Counted from the stretch's first letter, positions 1-9,308 are shown. The stretch is 47,450 nucleotides of DNA from Candidatus Acetatifactor stercoripullorum (GCA_019114005.1 DXGH01000023.1:1-47450); one strand, 5' to 3'. Made by a program: numbers and translations. The notes: a model not told the origin generated them from the sequence alone.

Positions 1-106
1 GACTTCATGTAAGGAACCCCCTTTCGCCAAGATGTCTGACAATAGTGCTTTCTGTTATAAGTATACCTATTTTAAGCCGGAAACGCAACAAAAATAAGTG
101 GAAGTA

Positions 107-135
107 TTGACATTTTCCAAAGCAGGCTATATGAT
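107..135 (+). promoter_or_regulatory. Sigma-A promoter of the ileS T-box leader
   Basis: A perfect -35 box TTGACA (107-112) is followed after exactly 17 bases by the -10 box TATGAT (130-135). Transcription should start near 142, just upstream of T-box stem I. Bases 1-106 contain no recognisable gene or element; the open frames there are antisense or too poor to support. Confidence 0.8.
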
Positions 136-141
136 AATAGC

Positions 142-460
142 AACCGAAAAATGCCATGACGAAGACAGTAGCCGCATTTGGAAAGTCAAAGCGAGCCGGT
201 GAGGGTGAAAGACCGGTACCAGTAGAAAGGCGGGGAAAATCACTTCCGAGCAGCTGAAACCAACGAAGGCAGTCCCAGGACAGCCGTGCCAGTAGTTTCA
301 GACGGCATTCCTCCGTTACGGGAAGCCATATCACTTCCGTCTTTTTCGGGCGCAGGGCCTTGTGCTGTGAAAGGCCGGGCTTCCAAAACGGAAACGTATG
401 ATGTAACAGGTGGTCAGCGAAGATTCAGGCTTCGTCCTATTACAGGACGAAGCCTTTTTT
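142..460 (+). promoter_or_regulatory. Isoleucine T-box leader of ileS
   Basis: The leader has the order of a T-box. A GCGAG element (191-195) is followed by the stem I distal hairpin: CCGGT (196-200), a loop containing GAGGGTGAAAG, and ACCGG. Next comes a specifier region GAAA-ATC-A with the triplet ATC (Ile) at 239-241 and then CCGAGCAGC. Near 404 is a T-box-like sequence, AACAGGTGGTCAGCG, followed directly by a terminator. Uncharged tRNA-Ile should favour the antiterminator and allow ileS transcription. The 14-base T-box is diverged from the common AGGGTGGTACCGCG, so its pairing with tRNA NCCA should be checked. Bases 461-601 between the terminator and ileS show only the ribosome binding site. 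Confidence 0.85.
427..460 (+). terminator. T-box intrinsic terminator
   Basis: Arms 427-438 and 444-455 form a perfect 12-bp stem with a 5-base loop (ATTAC) and a run of T to 460. It lies immediately after the T-box sequence, as expected for the terminator that competes with the antiterminator. Confidence 0.9.
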
Positions 461-601
461 ACGCAGCGCAGCAGAGACAAAAAGCATTTCATTTATTAAG
501 CAGGTAATTGCGGAACCCGTTTTTGGTTATTATGACCAGGTCTGTGGCTTTGAAAGCGAGTTTCGCAGGCGCCTGTCACTCATTAGGAAAGGAAAAACAC
601 A

Positions 602-3600
602 ATGTACAGACAGGTATCTACCAATCTAAACTTCGTGGAGCGTGAAAAAAACGTAGAGAAATTTTGGGAAGAAAACAGGATTTTTGAAAAAAGCATGGAG
701 ACAAGAAAGGAAGGGCCCACCTACACCTTTTATGACGGCCCGCCTACCGCAAACGGGAAGCCCCATATCGGCCATGTGGAAACTCGTACCATAAAGGATA
801 TGATTCCCAGATACCGTACCATGAAGGGATATATGGTGCCCAGAAAAGCGGGATGGGATACCCACGGCCTTCCTGTGGAGCTGGAGGTAGAAAAGCAGCT
901 GGGCCTGGACGGCAAGGAGCAGATTGAGGCATACGGACTGGCGCCTTTTATCGACAAATGCAAGGAGAGCGTGTGGAAATACAAGGGAATGTGGGAGGAT
1001 TTCTCCCGCACGGTAGGCTTTTGGGCCGACATGGACAATCCCTATGTGACATATCACGACGATTATATTGAGTCCGAGTGGTGGGCTTTAAAGACAATAT
1101 GGGATAAGGGGCTTCTTTACAAGGGCTTTAAGATTGTACCCTACTGTCCCCGCTGCGGTACGCCTCTGTCCAGCCACGAGGTGGCCCAGGGCTACAAAGC
1201 GGTTAAGGAGCGTTCGGCGGTAGTACGCTTTAAGGCAGTGGGAGAGGACGCTTATTTCCTGGCGTGGACTACAACGCCCTGGACGCTTCCTTCCAATGTG
1301 GCCTTGTGTGTGAACCCTGAGGAAACCTATGTAAAGGCCAAGGCGGCGGACGGTTATACCTACTACATGGCCCAGGCGCTTTTGGACAAAGTATTGGGGC
1401 CTCTTGCCAAGGAGGGAGAGGCGGCCTATGAGATTCTGGAAACCTACAGCGGGAAAGACCTGGAATACCGGGAATATGAGCCTCTCTTTGACTGTGCGGG
1501 AAAGGCTGCCGCAAAACAGAACAAAAAAGGGCATTATATCACCTGCGATACCTATGTAACCATGACGGACGGTACCGGCATTGTGCACACAGCGCCTGCC
1601 TTCGGCGAGGACGACGCGAGAGTGGGAAGAGCCTATGACCTGCCCTTTGTGCAGTTTGTGGATGGCAAGGGCGATATGACCCAGGAGACGCCCTACGCTG
1701 GAAAATTTGTAAAGGACGCAGACCCGGAGATCATAAAGGATTTGGACAAGGAAGGAAAGCTGTTTGCCGCTCCTAAATTTGAACACGATTATCCCTTCTG
1801 CTGGAGATGCGATACGCCGTTAATTTACTATGCAAGAGAGTCCTGGTTTATTAAAATGACTGCCGTCAGAGACGATCTGGTGCGCAACAACCAGACCATC
1901 AACTGGATTCCTGCATCCATCGGAGAGGGACGCTTTGGCAACTGGCTGGAGAATATCCAGGACTGGGGAATTTCCCGCAACCGTTACTGGGGCACACCCT
2001 TAAATATCTGGGAGTGTGAGTGCGGCCATATGCACTCCATCGGCAGCAGGCAGGAGCTGTGTGAGATGAGCGGAGATGAAAGGGCAAAGACCGTGGAATT
2101 CCATCGGCCATACATTGATGAAATCACTATCACCTGCCCTAAATGCGGAAAGCAGATGAAGCGTGTGCCGGAGGTGATTGACTGCTGGTTTGACTCCGGA
2201 GCCATGCCCTTTGCACAGCATCACTATCCCTTTGAGAATAAGGAGCTGTTCGAGAAACAGTTTCCCGCAGATTTTATTTCTGAGGCGGTGGACCAGACCA
2301 GAGGCTGGTTTTATTCCCTGCTGGCGGAGTCTACTCTGCTGTTTAACAAGGCGCCATACAAGAACGTTATTGTCATGGGGCATGTGCAGGATGAAAACGG
2401 TCAGAAAATGAGTAAATCCAAGGGCAATGCGGTAGACCCCTTTGAGGCGCTGGAGACCTACGGCGCAGACGCCATCCGCTGGTATTTCTATACAAGCTCG
2501 GCTCCCTGGCTGCCCAAGCGCTTTTCCGGCAAGGCAGTGCAGGAGGGGCAGCGCAAATTTATGGGCACCCTTTGGAATACCTACGCCTTCTTTGTGCTGT
2601 ATGCCAATATTGACGGCTTTGACGCTTCCAAATATACGCTGGAATATGATAAGCTGACTGTGATGGATAAGTGGCTTTTGTCCAGACTTAACACTGTTGT
2701 AGGCCAGGTGGACAAAAACCTTGACCAGTACCGTATTCCCGAGGCCGGAAAGGCTCTGCAGGATTTTGTGGACGAAATGAGCAACTGGTATGTGAGAAGA
2801 AGCCGTGAAAGATTCTGGGCCAAGGGGATGGAGCAGGACAAGATCAATGCCTACATGACGCTGTACACTGCTCTGGTGACCATCTGTAAGGCGGCGGCGC
2901 CCATGATTCCCTTTATGACGGAGGAGATTTACCAGAATCTGGTGAGAAGCGTGGATCAGGACGCTCCGGAGAGTATCCATCTGTGCGATTTCCCGGCTGT
3001 GGAGGAAGCCTTTATCGACAGGAAGCTGGAAGAGAGCATGGAAGAGGTGCTGGATGCGGTGGTTATGGGAAGAGCCTGCAGAAATGAGGCCAATATCAAA
3101 AACCGCCAGCCTGTGAGCAAAATGTATGTGAAGGCGGACTTCACCCTCAGTGATTTTTACAAGGATATCATAGCGGATGAATTAAATGTAAAAGAGGTCA
3201 TATTCACTGATGATGTGAGAGACTTTACCTCTTATACCTTTAAGCCCCAGCTGCGGACGGTGGGGCCCAAGTATGGCAGGCTGCTGGGCGGCATCCAGAA
3301 AACGCTGGCGGCTCTCTCCGGCAATGAGGCCATGGATGCGCTCAACAGGGACGGCAGGCTGTCCTTTGACATTGACGGTGCCGCTGTGGAGCTTTCCAAA
3401 GAGGACCTTCTGATCGATGTGTCCCAGAAGGAGGGCTATGTGTCTCAGGAGGATAACCGCATGACGGTGGTGTTAGACACCAATCTCACCGACGAGCTGG
3501 TGGAGGAAGGCTTTGTGTACGAGATCATCAGTAAAATACAGACCATGCGTAAGGATGCGGGATTTGAGGTGATGGATCATATCAGAGTATCCTTAAGCGG

Positions 3601-3754
3601 AAACGACAGGCTCTCAGCCATTGCCGAGAGAAACCGTGACGCTATCTGTACAAAGGTATTGGCGGATGGGTTTACAAAAGAGGCGGGCTATGCCGTTTCC
3701 AGGGAGTGGAATGTAAATGGAGAAAATGTGGTAATTTCCATAGAAAAGATTTAA
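602..3754 (+). CDS. ileS: Isoleucyl-tRNA synthetase, type 2 (eukaryote-like)
   Basis: This enzyme charges tRNA-Ile in the cytoplasm. The 1050-residue protein has the class I signatures HIGH (residues 55-58) and KMSKS (602-606), an inserted editing (CP1) domain between them, cysteine pairs of the CPRCG and CPKCG type, and an anticodon-binding C-terminal half. The stretch around YKGFKIVPYCPRCGTPLSSHE and the overall length match the second, eukaryote-like IleRS type rather than the shorter-insert type 1 of E. coli. In known families, type 2 enzymes include the mupirocin-insensitive ones; resistance here is inference only. The ATG at 602 has AGGAAAGGA upstream and begins after the isoleucine T-box, so expression should respond to uncharged tRNA-Ile. 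A terminator follows directly. Confidence 0.97.
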   Translation: MYRQVSTNLNFVEREKNVEKFWEENRIFEKSMETRKEGPTYTFYDGPPTANGKPHIGHVETRTIKDMIPRYRTMKGYMVPRKAGWDTHGLPVELEVEKQLGLDGKEQIEAYGLAPFIDKCKESVWKYKGMWEDFSRTVGFWADMDNPYVTYHDDYIESEWWALKTIWDKGLLYKGFKIVPYCPRCGTPLSSHEVAQGYKAVKERSAVVRFKAVGEDAYFLAWTTTPWTLPSNVALCVNPEETYVKAKAADGYTYYMAQALLDKVLGPLAKEGEAAYEILETYSGKDLEYREYEPLFDCAGKAAAKQNKKGHYITCDTYVTMTDGTGIVHTAPAFGEDDARVGRAYDLPFVQFVDGKGDMTQETPYAGKFVKDADPEIIKDLDKEGKLFAAPKFEHDYPFCWRCDTPLIYYARESWFIKMTAVRDDLVRNNQTINWIPASIGEGRFGNWLENIQDWGISRNRYWGTPLNIWECECGHMHSIGSRQELCEMSGDERAKTVEFHRPYIDEITITCPKCGKQMKRVPEVIDCWFDSGAMPFAQHHYPFENKELFEKQFPADFISEAVDQTRGWFYSLLAESTLLFNKAPYKNVIVMGHVQDENGQKMSKSKGNAVDPFEALETYGADAIRWYFYTSSAPWLPKRFSGKAVQEGQRKFMGTLWNTYAFFVLYANIDGFDASKYTLEYDKLTVMDKWLLSRLNTVVGQVDKNLDQYRIPEAGKALQDFVDEMSNWYVRRSRERFWAKGMEQDKINAYMTLYTALVTICKAAAPMIPFMTEEIYQNLVRSVDQDAPESIHLCDFPAVEEAFIDRKLEESMEEVLDAVVMGRACRNEANIKNRQPVSKMYVKADFTLSDFYKDIIADELNVKEVIFTDDVRDFTSYTFKPQLRTVGPKYGRLLGGIQKTLAALSGNEAMDALNRDGRLSFDIDGAAVELSKEDLLIDVSQKEGYVSQEDNRMTVVLDTNLTDELVEEGFVYEIISKIQTMRKDAGFEVMDHIRVSLSGNDRLSAIAERNRDAICTKVLADGFTKEAGYAVSREWNVNGENVVISIEKI

Positions 3755-3760
3755 TTGGGA

Positions 3761-3815
3761 AACGCCCCTTGGGACAGCTTTCTGCGTAGAACTGCCACAA
3801 GGGGCGGCGTTTTTT
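3761..3815 (+). terminator. Intrinsic terminator after ileS
   Basis: CGCCCCTTG (3763-3771) pairs with CAAGGGGCG (3798-3806). The GC-rich stem is followed within a few bases by a run of T (3810-3815). It separates ileS from the membrane-protein gene downstream, for which no clear promoter is visible. Confidence 0.8.
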
Positions 3816-3841
3816 AACAGGAAGGAAACGAATGAGGGAAA

Positions 3842-5221
3842 ATGAACAAAAGAGATCATCTGCAGAACAATATTCTATATGAATGGCTGGCCTTTGGAGG
3901 CTTTGCCCTGCTCCTTTTACTGGCCCATGCTCTGATCCGTCCAGATTTTGGCGACGATGTGACCTACGCCGGGATATGGGGAAAACAGCCCCTTTTTGCA
4001 TTTTTACAGGAGCGCTATTTGAAATGGTCCTCCCGGGTGGTGATTGAGGCCGTGATGCTGCCCCTTACTGCGGTTTCCCCCTGGGTGTGGCGTATTTTGG
4101 ATGTGTTAATGCTCCTGCTTCTTGTGTGGATTACGGCAGATTTGTTTGGAACGGAAAAAAAGCTGCAGGCACAGATATTGTTTTTTGCCATGCTGTGGAC
4201 GGTGCCCTTTTTTTCCTTAAGCAGCGCCGGATGGATCACTACTACTGTGAATTATCTGTGGACTCTGACCCTGGGGCTTGTGGCCCTGCGGCCCTTGAAG
4301 CATTGGCTGAAGGAGGAAAAATGTCCGCCTGTGGAATACATAATCTGCCCCTTGTGTGTGCTGTACGGGGCAAACATGGAGCAGATGGGGGCTGTTTTGC
4401 TGGGGGCTTATCTGGTAATAGGTCTGTATCTGCTTGCGGAAAAAAGGAAGCTTTCCCCTTTTTATTTCGTACAGCTTGGGCTTGTGGTGCTTTCCCTTCT
4501 CTTTATTCTGTGGGCACCGGGCAATGGCGAGCGGACAATCTCCGAGACGGAGCGTTTTTTTCCGGAGTTTGCCTCCTTTTCTGCATATGAAAAGCTCTGG
4601 ATGGGCTTTCTTGAGACGGCCCATTACTATCTGGCTGCCGGACATGAGCAGGTAAGCTATCTATTCGGTCTTTTGGCGGGGGGATTGTTTCTGACGGTAC
4701 TTGGGGCAGGGAAAAGCCTGACCGGGAAAAAAAAGAAACGGCTCCTGTTTTTCATAAGCCTGTGCCCTCTGGCCTTTTACTGGGGCGTGGGACATCTTGG
4801 AAATTTCCTGCTGGATTCCGGGATTCTTACAAGAGGCAGAAACGGCGTGGGGGTGCTTGCCCAGAACAGGCAGCTTCCGGGATTATCCTATTTTTCCACA
4901 CAGCTTATTGTGTTTCAGACCCTTGTGTATCTGGCTGTGATGGCCTGTGTGGCCCTGACCATAGCCCTTCTTTACGGAAAGAGCAGGGAAACCGGATTCC
5001 AGCTTTTGATTCTGGGAGCAGGTCTTTTGTCCAGAGTGATTGTGGGCTTTTCTCCCACTCTTTACGCTTCCGGGGACAGAACGGCCATTTATTGTTCCGC
5101 AGCCATCTTAATTGTCACCCTGAGAAACCTGCAGTATTTTTTGGGGCTAAAGCCCGGAACTTTTCTGAAGGGAGCAGGGGCATGTTATCTGGGAATCTGC
5201 ATTTTAGGAAATCTGTTGTAA
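3842..5221 (+). CDS. DUF6056-like polytopic membrane protein
   Basis: This 459-residue protein is almost wholly hydrophobic, with about ten predicted membrane spans. It carries motifs I associate with the DUF6056 family of GT-C-like membrane proteins: an early acidic DFGDDVTYAG segment after the first span, WSSRVVIEA, a VNYLWTLTL segment, an ANMEQMGA segment, and a loop beginning with APGNGERT. In related GT-C glycosyltransferases the early acidic motif is catalytic, so a role in transferring lipid-linked sugars is possible but unproven. The ATG at 3842 has GAGGGA eight bases upstream. The gene sits between the ileS terminator and the promoter of glgP, so it is probably monocistronic. Confidence 0.75.
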   Translation: MNKRDHLQNNILYEWLAFGGFALLLLLAHALIRPDFGDDVTYAGIWGKQPLFAFLQERYLKWSSRVVIEAVMLPLTAVSPWVWRILDVLMLLLLVWITADLFGTEKKLQAQILFFAMLWTVPFFSLSSAGWITTTVNYLWTLTLGLVALRPLKHWLKEEKCPPVEYIICPLCVLYGANMEQMGAVLLGAYLVIGLYLLAEKRKLSPFYFVQLGLVVLSLLFILWAPGNGERTISETERFFPEFASFSAYEKLWMGFLETAHYYLAAGHEQVSYLFGLLAGGLFLTVLGAGKSLTGKKKKRLLFFISLCPLAFYWGVGHLGNFLLDSGILTRGRNGVGVLAQNRQLPGLSYFSTQLIVFQTLVYLAVMACVALTIALLYGKSRETGFQLLILGAGLLSRVIVGFSPTLYASGDRTAIYCSAAILIVTLRNLQYFLGLKPGTFLKGAGACYLGICILGNLL

Positions 5222-5228
5222 AAAGAAG

Positions 5229-5257
5229 TTGGAAAGAAAGCGGAAATTTGTTATAAT
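5229..5257 (+). promoter_or_regulatory. Sigma-A promoter of glycogen phosphorylase
   Basis: TTGGAA (5229-5234) and TATAAT (5252-5257) are separated by exactly 17 bases. Transcription should start near 5264. That rules out the in-frame TTG at 5229 and ATG at 5256 as translation starts, because both lie upstream of or inside the promoter. Confidence 0.7.
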
Positions 5258-5306
5258 GAAAACGATTCTGAAAAGAATTGAGGGATTTTGGAAAGGAGAC
5301 GGCATT

Positions 5307-7796
5307 TTGAGAGAGTTGATCACAAAAAGAAATCAGTTTGACAAGGAGCTTTTTAAGAAAAGCGTTCTGTACAACGTGAAAACACTTTACAGAAAAACGC
5401 TGGAGGAAGCCACCCCACAGCAGATTTTCCAGGCAGTGTCCTACGCCGTTAAGGACCAGATCGTGGAAAATTGGATGGAGACACAGAAGGCGTATGAGAA
5501 GGAAGACCCTAAAATGGTCTATTATATGTCCATGGAATTTCTCATGGGACGCGCTCTGGGCAATAATATGATCAATCTTCAGGAATATGGGCCTATCAAG
5601 GAGGCCATGGAGGAGCTTGGGCTGGATTTGAATTTCGTGGAGGATCAGGAGCCGGATGCGGCGCTGGGAAACGGCGGGCTGGGACGTCTGGCAGCCTGCT
5701 TTCTGGATTCCCTGGCTACCCTTGGGTATCCTGCCTACGGCTGCGGCATCCGCTACCGCTATGGTATGTTTAAGCAGGAAATTAGAGACGGTTATCAGGT
5801 GGAGGTGCCGGACAACTGGCTTGCGGACGGAAATCCTTTTGAGCTGCGCAGGCCGGAGTATGCAAAGATTGTAAAGTTTGGCGGCTATGTGGCTGTGCAT
5901 ACCGATGAAAGAGGGCGCAACGTGTTTACCCAGGAGGGCTATCAGTCTGTGAAGGCAATTCCCTATGATCTGCCTATCGTGGGCTATGGAAACGGTATTG
6001 TAAATACGCTTCGTATCTGGGACGCCCAGCCGGTAGAGTGCTTTCAGCTGGATTCCTTTGACAAGGGAGATTATCAGAAGGCGGTGGAGCAGGAAAACCT
6101 TGCAAGAAACATTGTGGAGGTTCTCTATCCCAACGATAATCATTATGCAGGAAAGGAGCTGCGCTTAAAGCAGCAGTATTTCTTTATTTCCGCATCCGTG
6201 CAGGAGGCTGTGGAAAAATACATGAGAAAGCATGATGATATCCGCAGATTCCATGAGAAGGTCACCTTCCAGCTCAACGACACCCACCCTACGGTGGCCA
6301 TTGCGGAGCTGATGCGGGTGCTGATGGACGATTACTATCTTACCTGGGAGGAGGCCTGGGAGGTGACCACCAAGACCTGTGCCTACACCAACCACACTAT
6401 TATGGCGGAGGCATTGGAAAAGTGGCCCATTGAGCTGTTCTCCAGACTGCTCCCCAGAATCTATCAGATCGTGGAGGAGATCAACCGCCGGTTCATTTTG
6501 GAAATCCAGCACAAATATGAAGGGGTTCCCGGTGTAAACGTGCAGGATAAAATCCGTAAGATGGCCATTATCTACGACGGACAGGTAAAGATGGCCCACA
6601 TGGCTATTGTGGCAGGCTATTCCGTAAACGGCGTGGCCCGTCTGCACACGGAGATTCTAAAGACCCAGGAGCTTAAGGATTTCTATGAGATGTATCCTGA
6701 GCGCTTCAACAATAAGACCAATGGAATTACCCAGAGGAGATTTCTGCTCCATGCCAATCCGCTTTTGGCGGACTGGGTGACGGATCACGTGGGAAGAGAG
6801 TGGATCACAGACCTTCCCCAGATTGGACGGCTGAAAATTTATGCGGAGGATAAAAAGGCCCAGCAGGAATTTATGAATATCAAATACCAGAATAAGGTGC
6901 GTCTGGCCAGATATATCATGGAGCATAACGGGATCGAGGTAGACCCCAGATCCATCTTTGACGTGCAGGTGAAGCGTCTCCATGAGTACAAGAGACAGCT
7001 TTTAAATATCCTTCATGTGATGTATCTTTATAACGAGTTAAAGGAGCATCCGGAGATGGATTTCTTCCCCAGAACCTTCATTTTCGGGGCGAAGGCGGCG
7101 GCAGGCTACCGCAATGCCAAGCTGACCATTAAGCTGATCAATTCCGTAGCGGATGTGGTGAATAACGACGGCTCCATCAACGGCAAAATTAAGGTGGTAT
7201 TCATCGAAAACTACAATGTGTCCAATGCGGAGATTATTTTTGCAGCGGCGGATGTATCGGAGCAGATTTCCACCGCAAGCAAGGAGGCGTCCGGCACCGG
7301 CAATATGAAGTTTATGTTAAACGGCGCGCTGACTCTTGGCACCATGGATGGGGCCAATGTGGAAATCGTGGAGGAGGTAGGCAAGGAGAACGCGTTTATC
7401 TTCGGCCTGTCCGCAGAAGAGGTCATAAATTATGAAAACCACGGGGGCTACAACCCCATGGAGATTTTCAACAATGACCAGGATATCAGAAAGGTGCTTA
7501 TGCAGCTGATCAACGGCACCTATGCGCCCCAGGATCCGGAGCTGTTCCGCCCCTTGTACAACTCTCTGCTGAACACTCTTTCTACGTCAAAGGCGGACAC
7601 CTATTTTATCTTAAAGGATTTCAAGCCCTACGCGGAGGCCCAGAAAAGAGTAGAGGCGGCCTACAGGGACGAAGCCGGCTGGGCAAAAAGCGCTATTTTG
7701 AATGTTGCCTGTGCCGGAAAATTCACCTCGGACAGGACAATCCAGCAGTATGTGGATGAAATCTGGCATCTGGATAAGGTTGTGCTGAAATCTTAA
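5307..7796 (+). CDS. glgP: Glycogen/starch/maltodextrin phosphorylase
   Basis: The enzyme cleaves alpha-1,4-glucans with phosphate to give glucose 1-phosphate. The protein is a full-length GT35 phosphorylase. The pyridoxal-phosphate lysine is in GTGNMKFMLNG (K668 counting from the chosen start), and MSMEFLMGR, ALGNGGLGRLAACFLDS and QLNDTHPT are hallmark segments. The start is taken as TTG 5307, giving 829 residues, close to the family norm of about 800-830. GGAG (5295-5298) lies eight bases upstream, and the promoter ends at 5257. Longer readings from 5229 would begin inside the promoter. No other glycogen genes are adjacent. Confidence 0.95.
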   Translation: MRELITKRNQFDKELFKKSVLYNVKTLYRKTLEEATPQQIFQAVSYAVKDQIVENWMETQKAYEKEDPKMVYYMSMEFLMGRALGNNMINLQEYGPIKEAMEELGLDLNFVEDQEPDAALGNGGLGRLAACFLDSLATLGYPAYGCGIRYRYGMFKQEIRDGYQVEVPDNWLADGNPFELRRPEYAKIVKFGGYVAVHTDERGRNVFTQEGYQSVKAIPYDLPIVGYGNGIVNTLRIWDAQPVECFQLDSFDKGDYQKAVEQENLARNIVEVLYPNDNHYAGKELRLKQQYFFISASVQEAVEKYMRKHDDIRRFHEKVTFQLNDTHPTVAIAELMRVLMDDYYLTWEEAWEVTTKTCAYTNHTIMAEALEKWPIELFSRLLPRIYQIVEEINRRFILEIQHKYEGVPGVNVQDKIRKMAIIYDGQVKMAHMAIVAGYSVNGVARLHTEILKTQELKDFYEMYPERFNNKTNGITQRRFLLHANPLLADWVTDHVGREWITDLPQIGRLKIYAEDKKAQQEFMNIKYQNKVRLARYIMEHNGIEVDPRSIFDVQVKRLHEYKRQLLNILHVMYLYNELKEHPEMDFFPRTFIFGAKAAAGYRNAKLTIKLINSVADVVNNDGSINGKIKVVFIENYNVSNAEIIFAAADVSEQISTASKEASGTGNMKFMLNGALTLGTMDGANVEIVEEVGKENAFIFGLSAEEVINYENHGGYNPMEIFNNDQDIRKVLMQLINGTYAPQDPELFRPLYNSLLNTLSTSKADTYFILKDFKPYAEAQKRVEAAYRDEAGWAKSAILNVACAGKFTSDRTIQQYVDEIWHLDKVVLKS

Positions 7797-7912
7797 GCTT
7801 TCTTAAGAATCGAAAGTTTACGTGTCAGAAAAGGAAAAAGCTGATATACTAAGCCTGAAAAAGATGGCTCCGGCATCAGCCGGAGGATGAATTGGAAAGG
7901 GCGCAGGGCAGC

Positions 7913-8926
7913 ATGAAAACAGAAAAAACGGGCAGGCGTCCAGCAAGGCGCCTGCTGTTTTTCTCTCTTGTGTGCGCCGTCTGCCTTACAGGCTGCGGCA
8001 AAGACAGCGGAGAATGGGAAAAAAGCGTTATAGAAGAACAGATTGTGATACAGGGGATTTCCGGAGAATACGATCTTTTGTTTCTCACAGACAGCCATGT
8101 GGTATCTCTGGGAGAAGCGGCGGAGAACGGGAGAGCACAGACGGAGAACGGGGAAGCGCAGGCTGGGACAGGAGCACAGGATGAGGAGAGCCGCCGGCAG
8201 GAGTATGCGGCTTCCAGATACGAGGGCTTTTGCGGCCAGGACGGAACCTCCTCCCAGGAAATGTTTGCACAGGCTATGGACTATGCCCGGGAAGAAGGAG
8301 TGGACGGGGTTCTCCTGGGAGGAGATATCATTGATTCGCCCTCCCAGGAAAATCTTACCTTTTTGTCAGAAGAGCTTTCCACACTTTCCATGCCCTATCT
8401 CTATACTCCCGGAAATCATGACTGGACTTATCCCTGGGAGTATATGACCAGCAAGGGAAAGCAGGAATACCTTCCCATGCTGTCCCCCTATATGGGAGGA
8501 AACACGGCCTTCCATACCTTGGATTTCGGGGAGTTTGTGGTGGCGGCAGTGGACAACAGCTCCGGACAGGTCAATCCTGAGGCATTGGAGGAATACGAGG
8601 AGGTGCTGGATCAGGGGAAGCCTGTGATTGTGCTGGCCCATGTGCCTTTTCTCACCCAGTCGGTGCTCACCAAGGCGAGAGAGGTGTGGAAAAGCGGCGT
8701 TGTCATTGGCGGAGGAAATTTCGGCGGAATCTATCCCGATGAGACCTCTCAGGAATTTCTGGAGATGACCACCGCTTCCGACAGCCCCGTGGTGGCGGTT
8801 TTGGCCGGACATGTGCACTTTTACGACAAGGATGTGATAGAAGGGGAGAAGGATGTGCCGCAGATTGTGGGAGATGCGCTCTTTCACGGCAGCGCCCTGA
8901 GGCTGCGCATTACGGGGAGGGGCTAG
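7913..8926 (+). CDS. Calcineurin-like phosphoesterase lipoprotein
   Basis: This is a putative metal-dependent phosphoesterase anchored outside the membrane. The N-terminus has an RR-containing positive region, a hydrophobic core and a lipobox ending LTGC. The metallophosphatase blocks appear in order: LTDSHV (D-x-H), LGGDIIDSP (GDxxD), PGNHDW (GNHD), an AHVPF segment and AGHVHF (GHxH), so both metal sites look intact. Two 21-base tandem copies (8121-8141, 8142-8162) encode AENGRAQ and TENGEAQ, an acidic spacer between the first and second motifs. ATG 7913 is preferred; an in-frame TTG at 7892 is a possible start. An extended -10 TGATATACT (7842-7850) may serve as promoter. The 3' end overlaps the reverse-strand neighbour by 17 bases. 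The substrate is unknown. Confidence 0.85.
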   Translation: MKTEKTGRRPARRLLFFSLVCAVCLTGCGKDSGEWEKSVIEEQIVIQGISGEYDLLFLTDSHVVSLGEAAENGRAQTENGEAQAGTGAQDEESRRQEYAASRYEGFCGQDGTSSQEMFAQAMDYAREEGVDGVLLGGDIIDSPSQENLTFLSEELSTLSMPYLYTPGNHDWTYPWEYMTSKGKQEYLPMLSPYMGGNTAFHTLDFGEFVVAAVDNSSGQVNPEALEEYEEVLDQGKPVIVLAHVPFLTQSVLTKAREVWKSGVVIGGGNFGGIYPDETSQEFLEMTTASDSPVVAVLAGHVHFYDKDVIEGEKDVPQIVGDALFHGSALRLRITGRG

Positions 8927-9308
8927 GAGATTCTTTCCGTTTCCGCCTTTCCTTTATCAAAAGAACCCCATACAGCGCCAGAGCGGCTTCAAAAATATGC
9001 GTCCCGGGGGACAATACTCCGTGCAGGCTTGGGGAAAGGACATACACTGTTCCCAGACACAGAAAAACCAGAAGCAGCCCGATGCCAAGAAATGCTGTAA
9101 ATGTGAAATACGTGGTTTCCCGCACCAGAAAGTAATAAGCAAACAGTCCCAGCGTCACCATAAAGCACAGATTCCCTAAAATAAGCTCTGGGAAAGGGAC
9201 ACGGAAGGTTTTTGCGGCGTTTTCGCTGATTTTCTGATAAATCCACAGGCCTGACGCCAAAAACAGGGGATATGCCACGAGTAACAGACTGGTTCGTATT
9301 TTTTTCAT
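8910..9308 (-). CDS. Small four-span membrane protein, unknown
   Basis: I do not recognise this 132-residue protein. It has four hydrophobic segments (about residues 7-25, 40-62, 68-90 and 101-118), a positively charged RRKRK motif near the C-terminus and a final SPSPSP tail. The ATG at 9308 on the reverse strand has GAAAGGA about nine bases upstream. It converges on, and slightly overlaps, the phosphoesterase lipoprotein gene, and is divergent from the hydratase gene. Confidence 0.7.
   Translation of the reverse strand: MKKIRTSLLLVAYPLFLASGLWIYQKISENAAKTFRVPFPELILGNLCFMVTLGLFAYYFLVRETTYFTFTAFLGIGLLLVFLCLGTVYVLSPSLHGVLSPGTHIFEAALALYGVLLIKERRKRKESPSPSP

Noticed and set aside
5..334. Reverse-strand open frame antisense to the T-box leader
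   Set aside because: It runs through the conserved T-box elements and promoter, has no ribosome binding site and no family-like composition.
286..507. Forward 73-residue open frame in the leader
   Set aside because: It spans the terminator hairpin of the T-box and has no ribosome binding site.
2000..2980. Long reverse-strand frame inside ileS
   Set aside because: It is antisense to a conserved synthetase core; its length follows from the GC-rich codon pattern.
5115..6143. 342-residue reverse-strand frame across glgP
   Set aside because: It is antisense to the conserved phosphorylase sequence and would span its promoter.
7792..7809. TCTTAAG/CTTAAGA hairpin at the end of glgP as a terminator
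   Set aside because: The stem is AT-rich and short, and no T-run follows.
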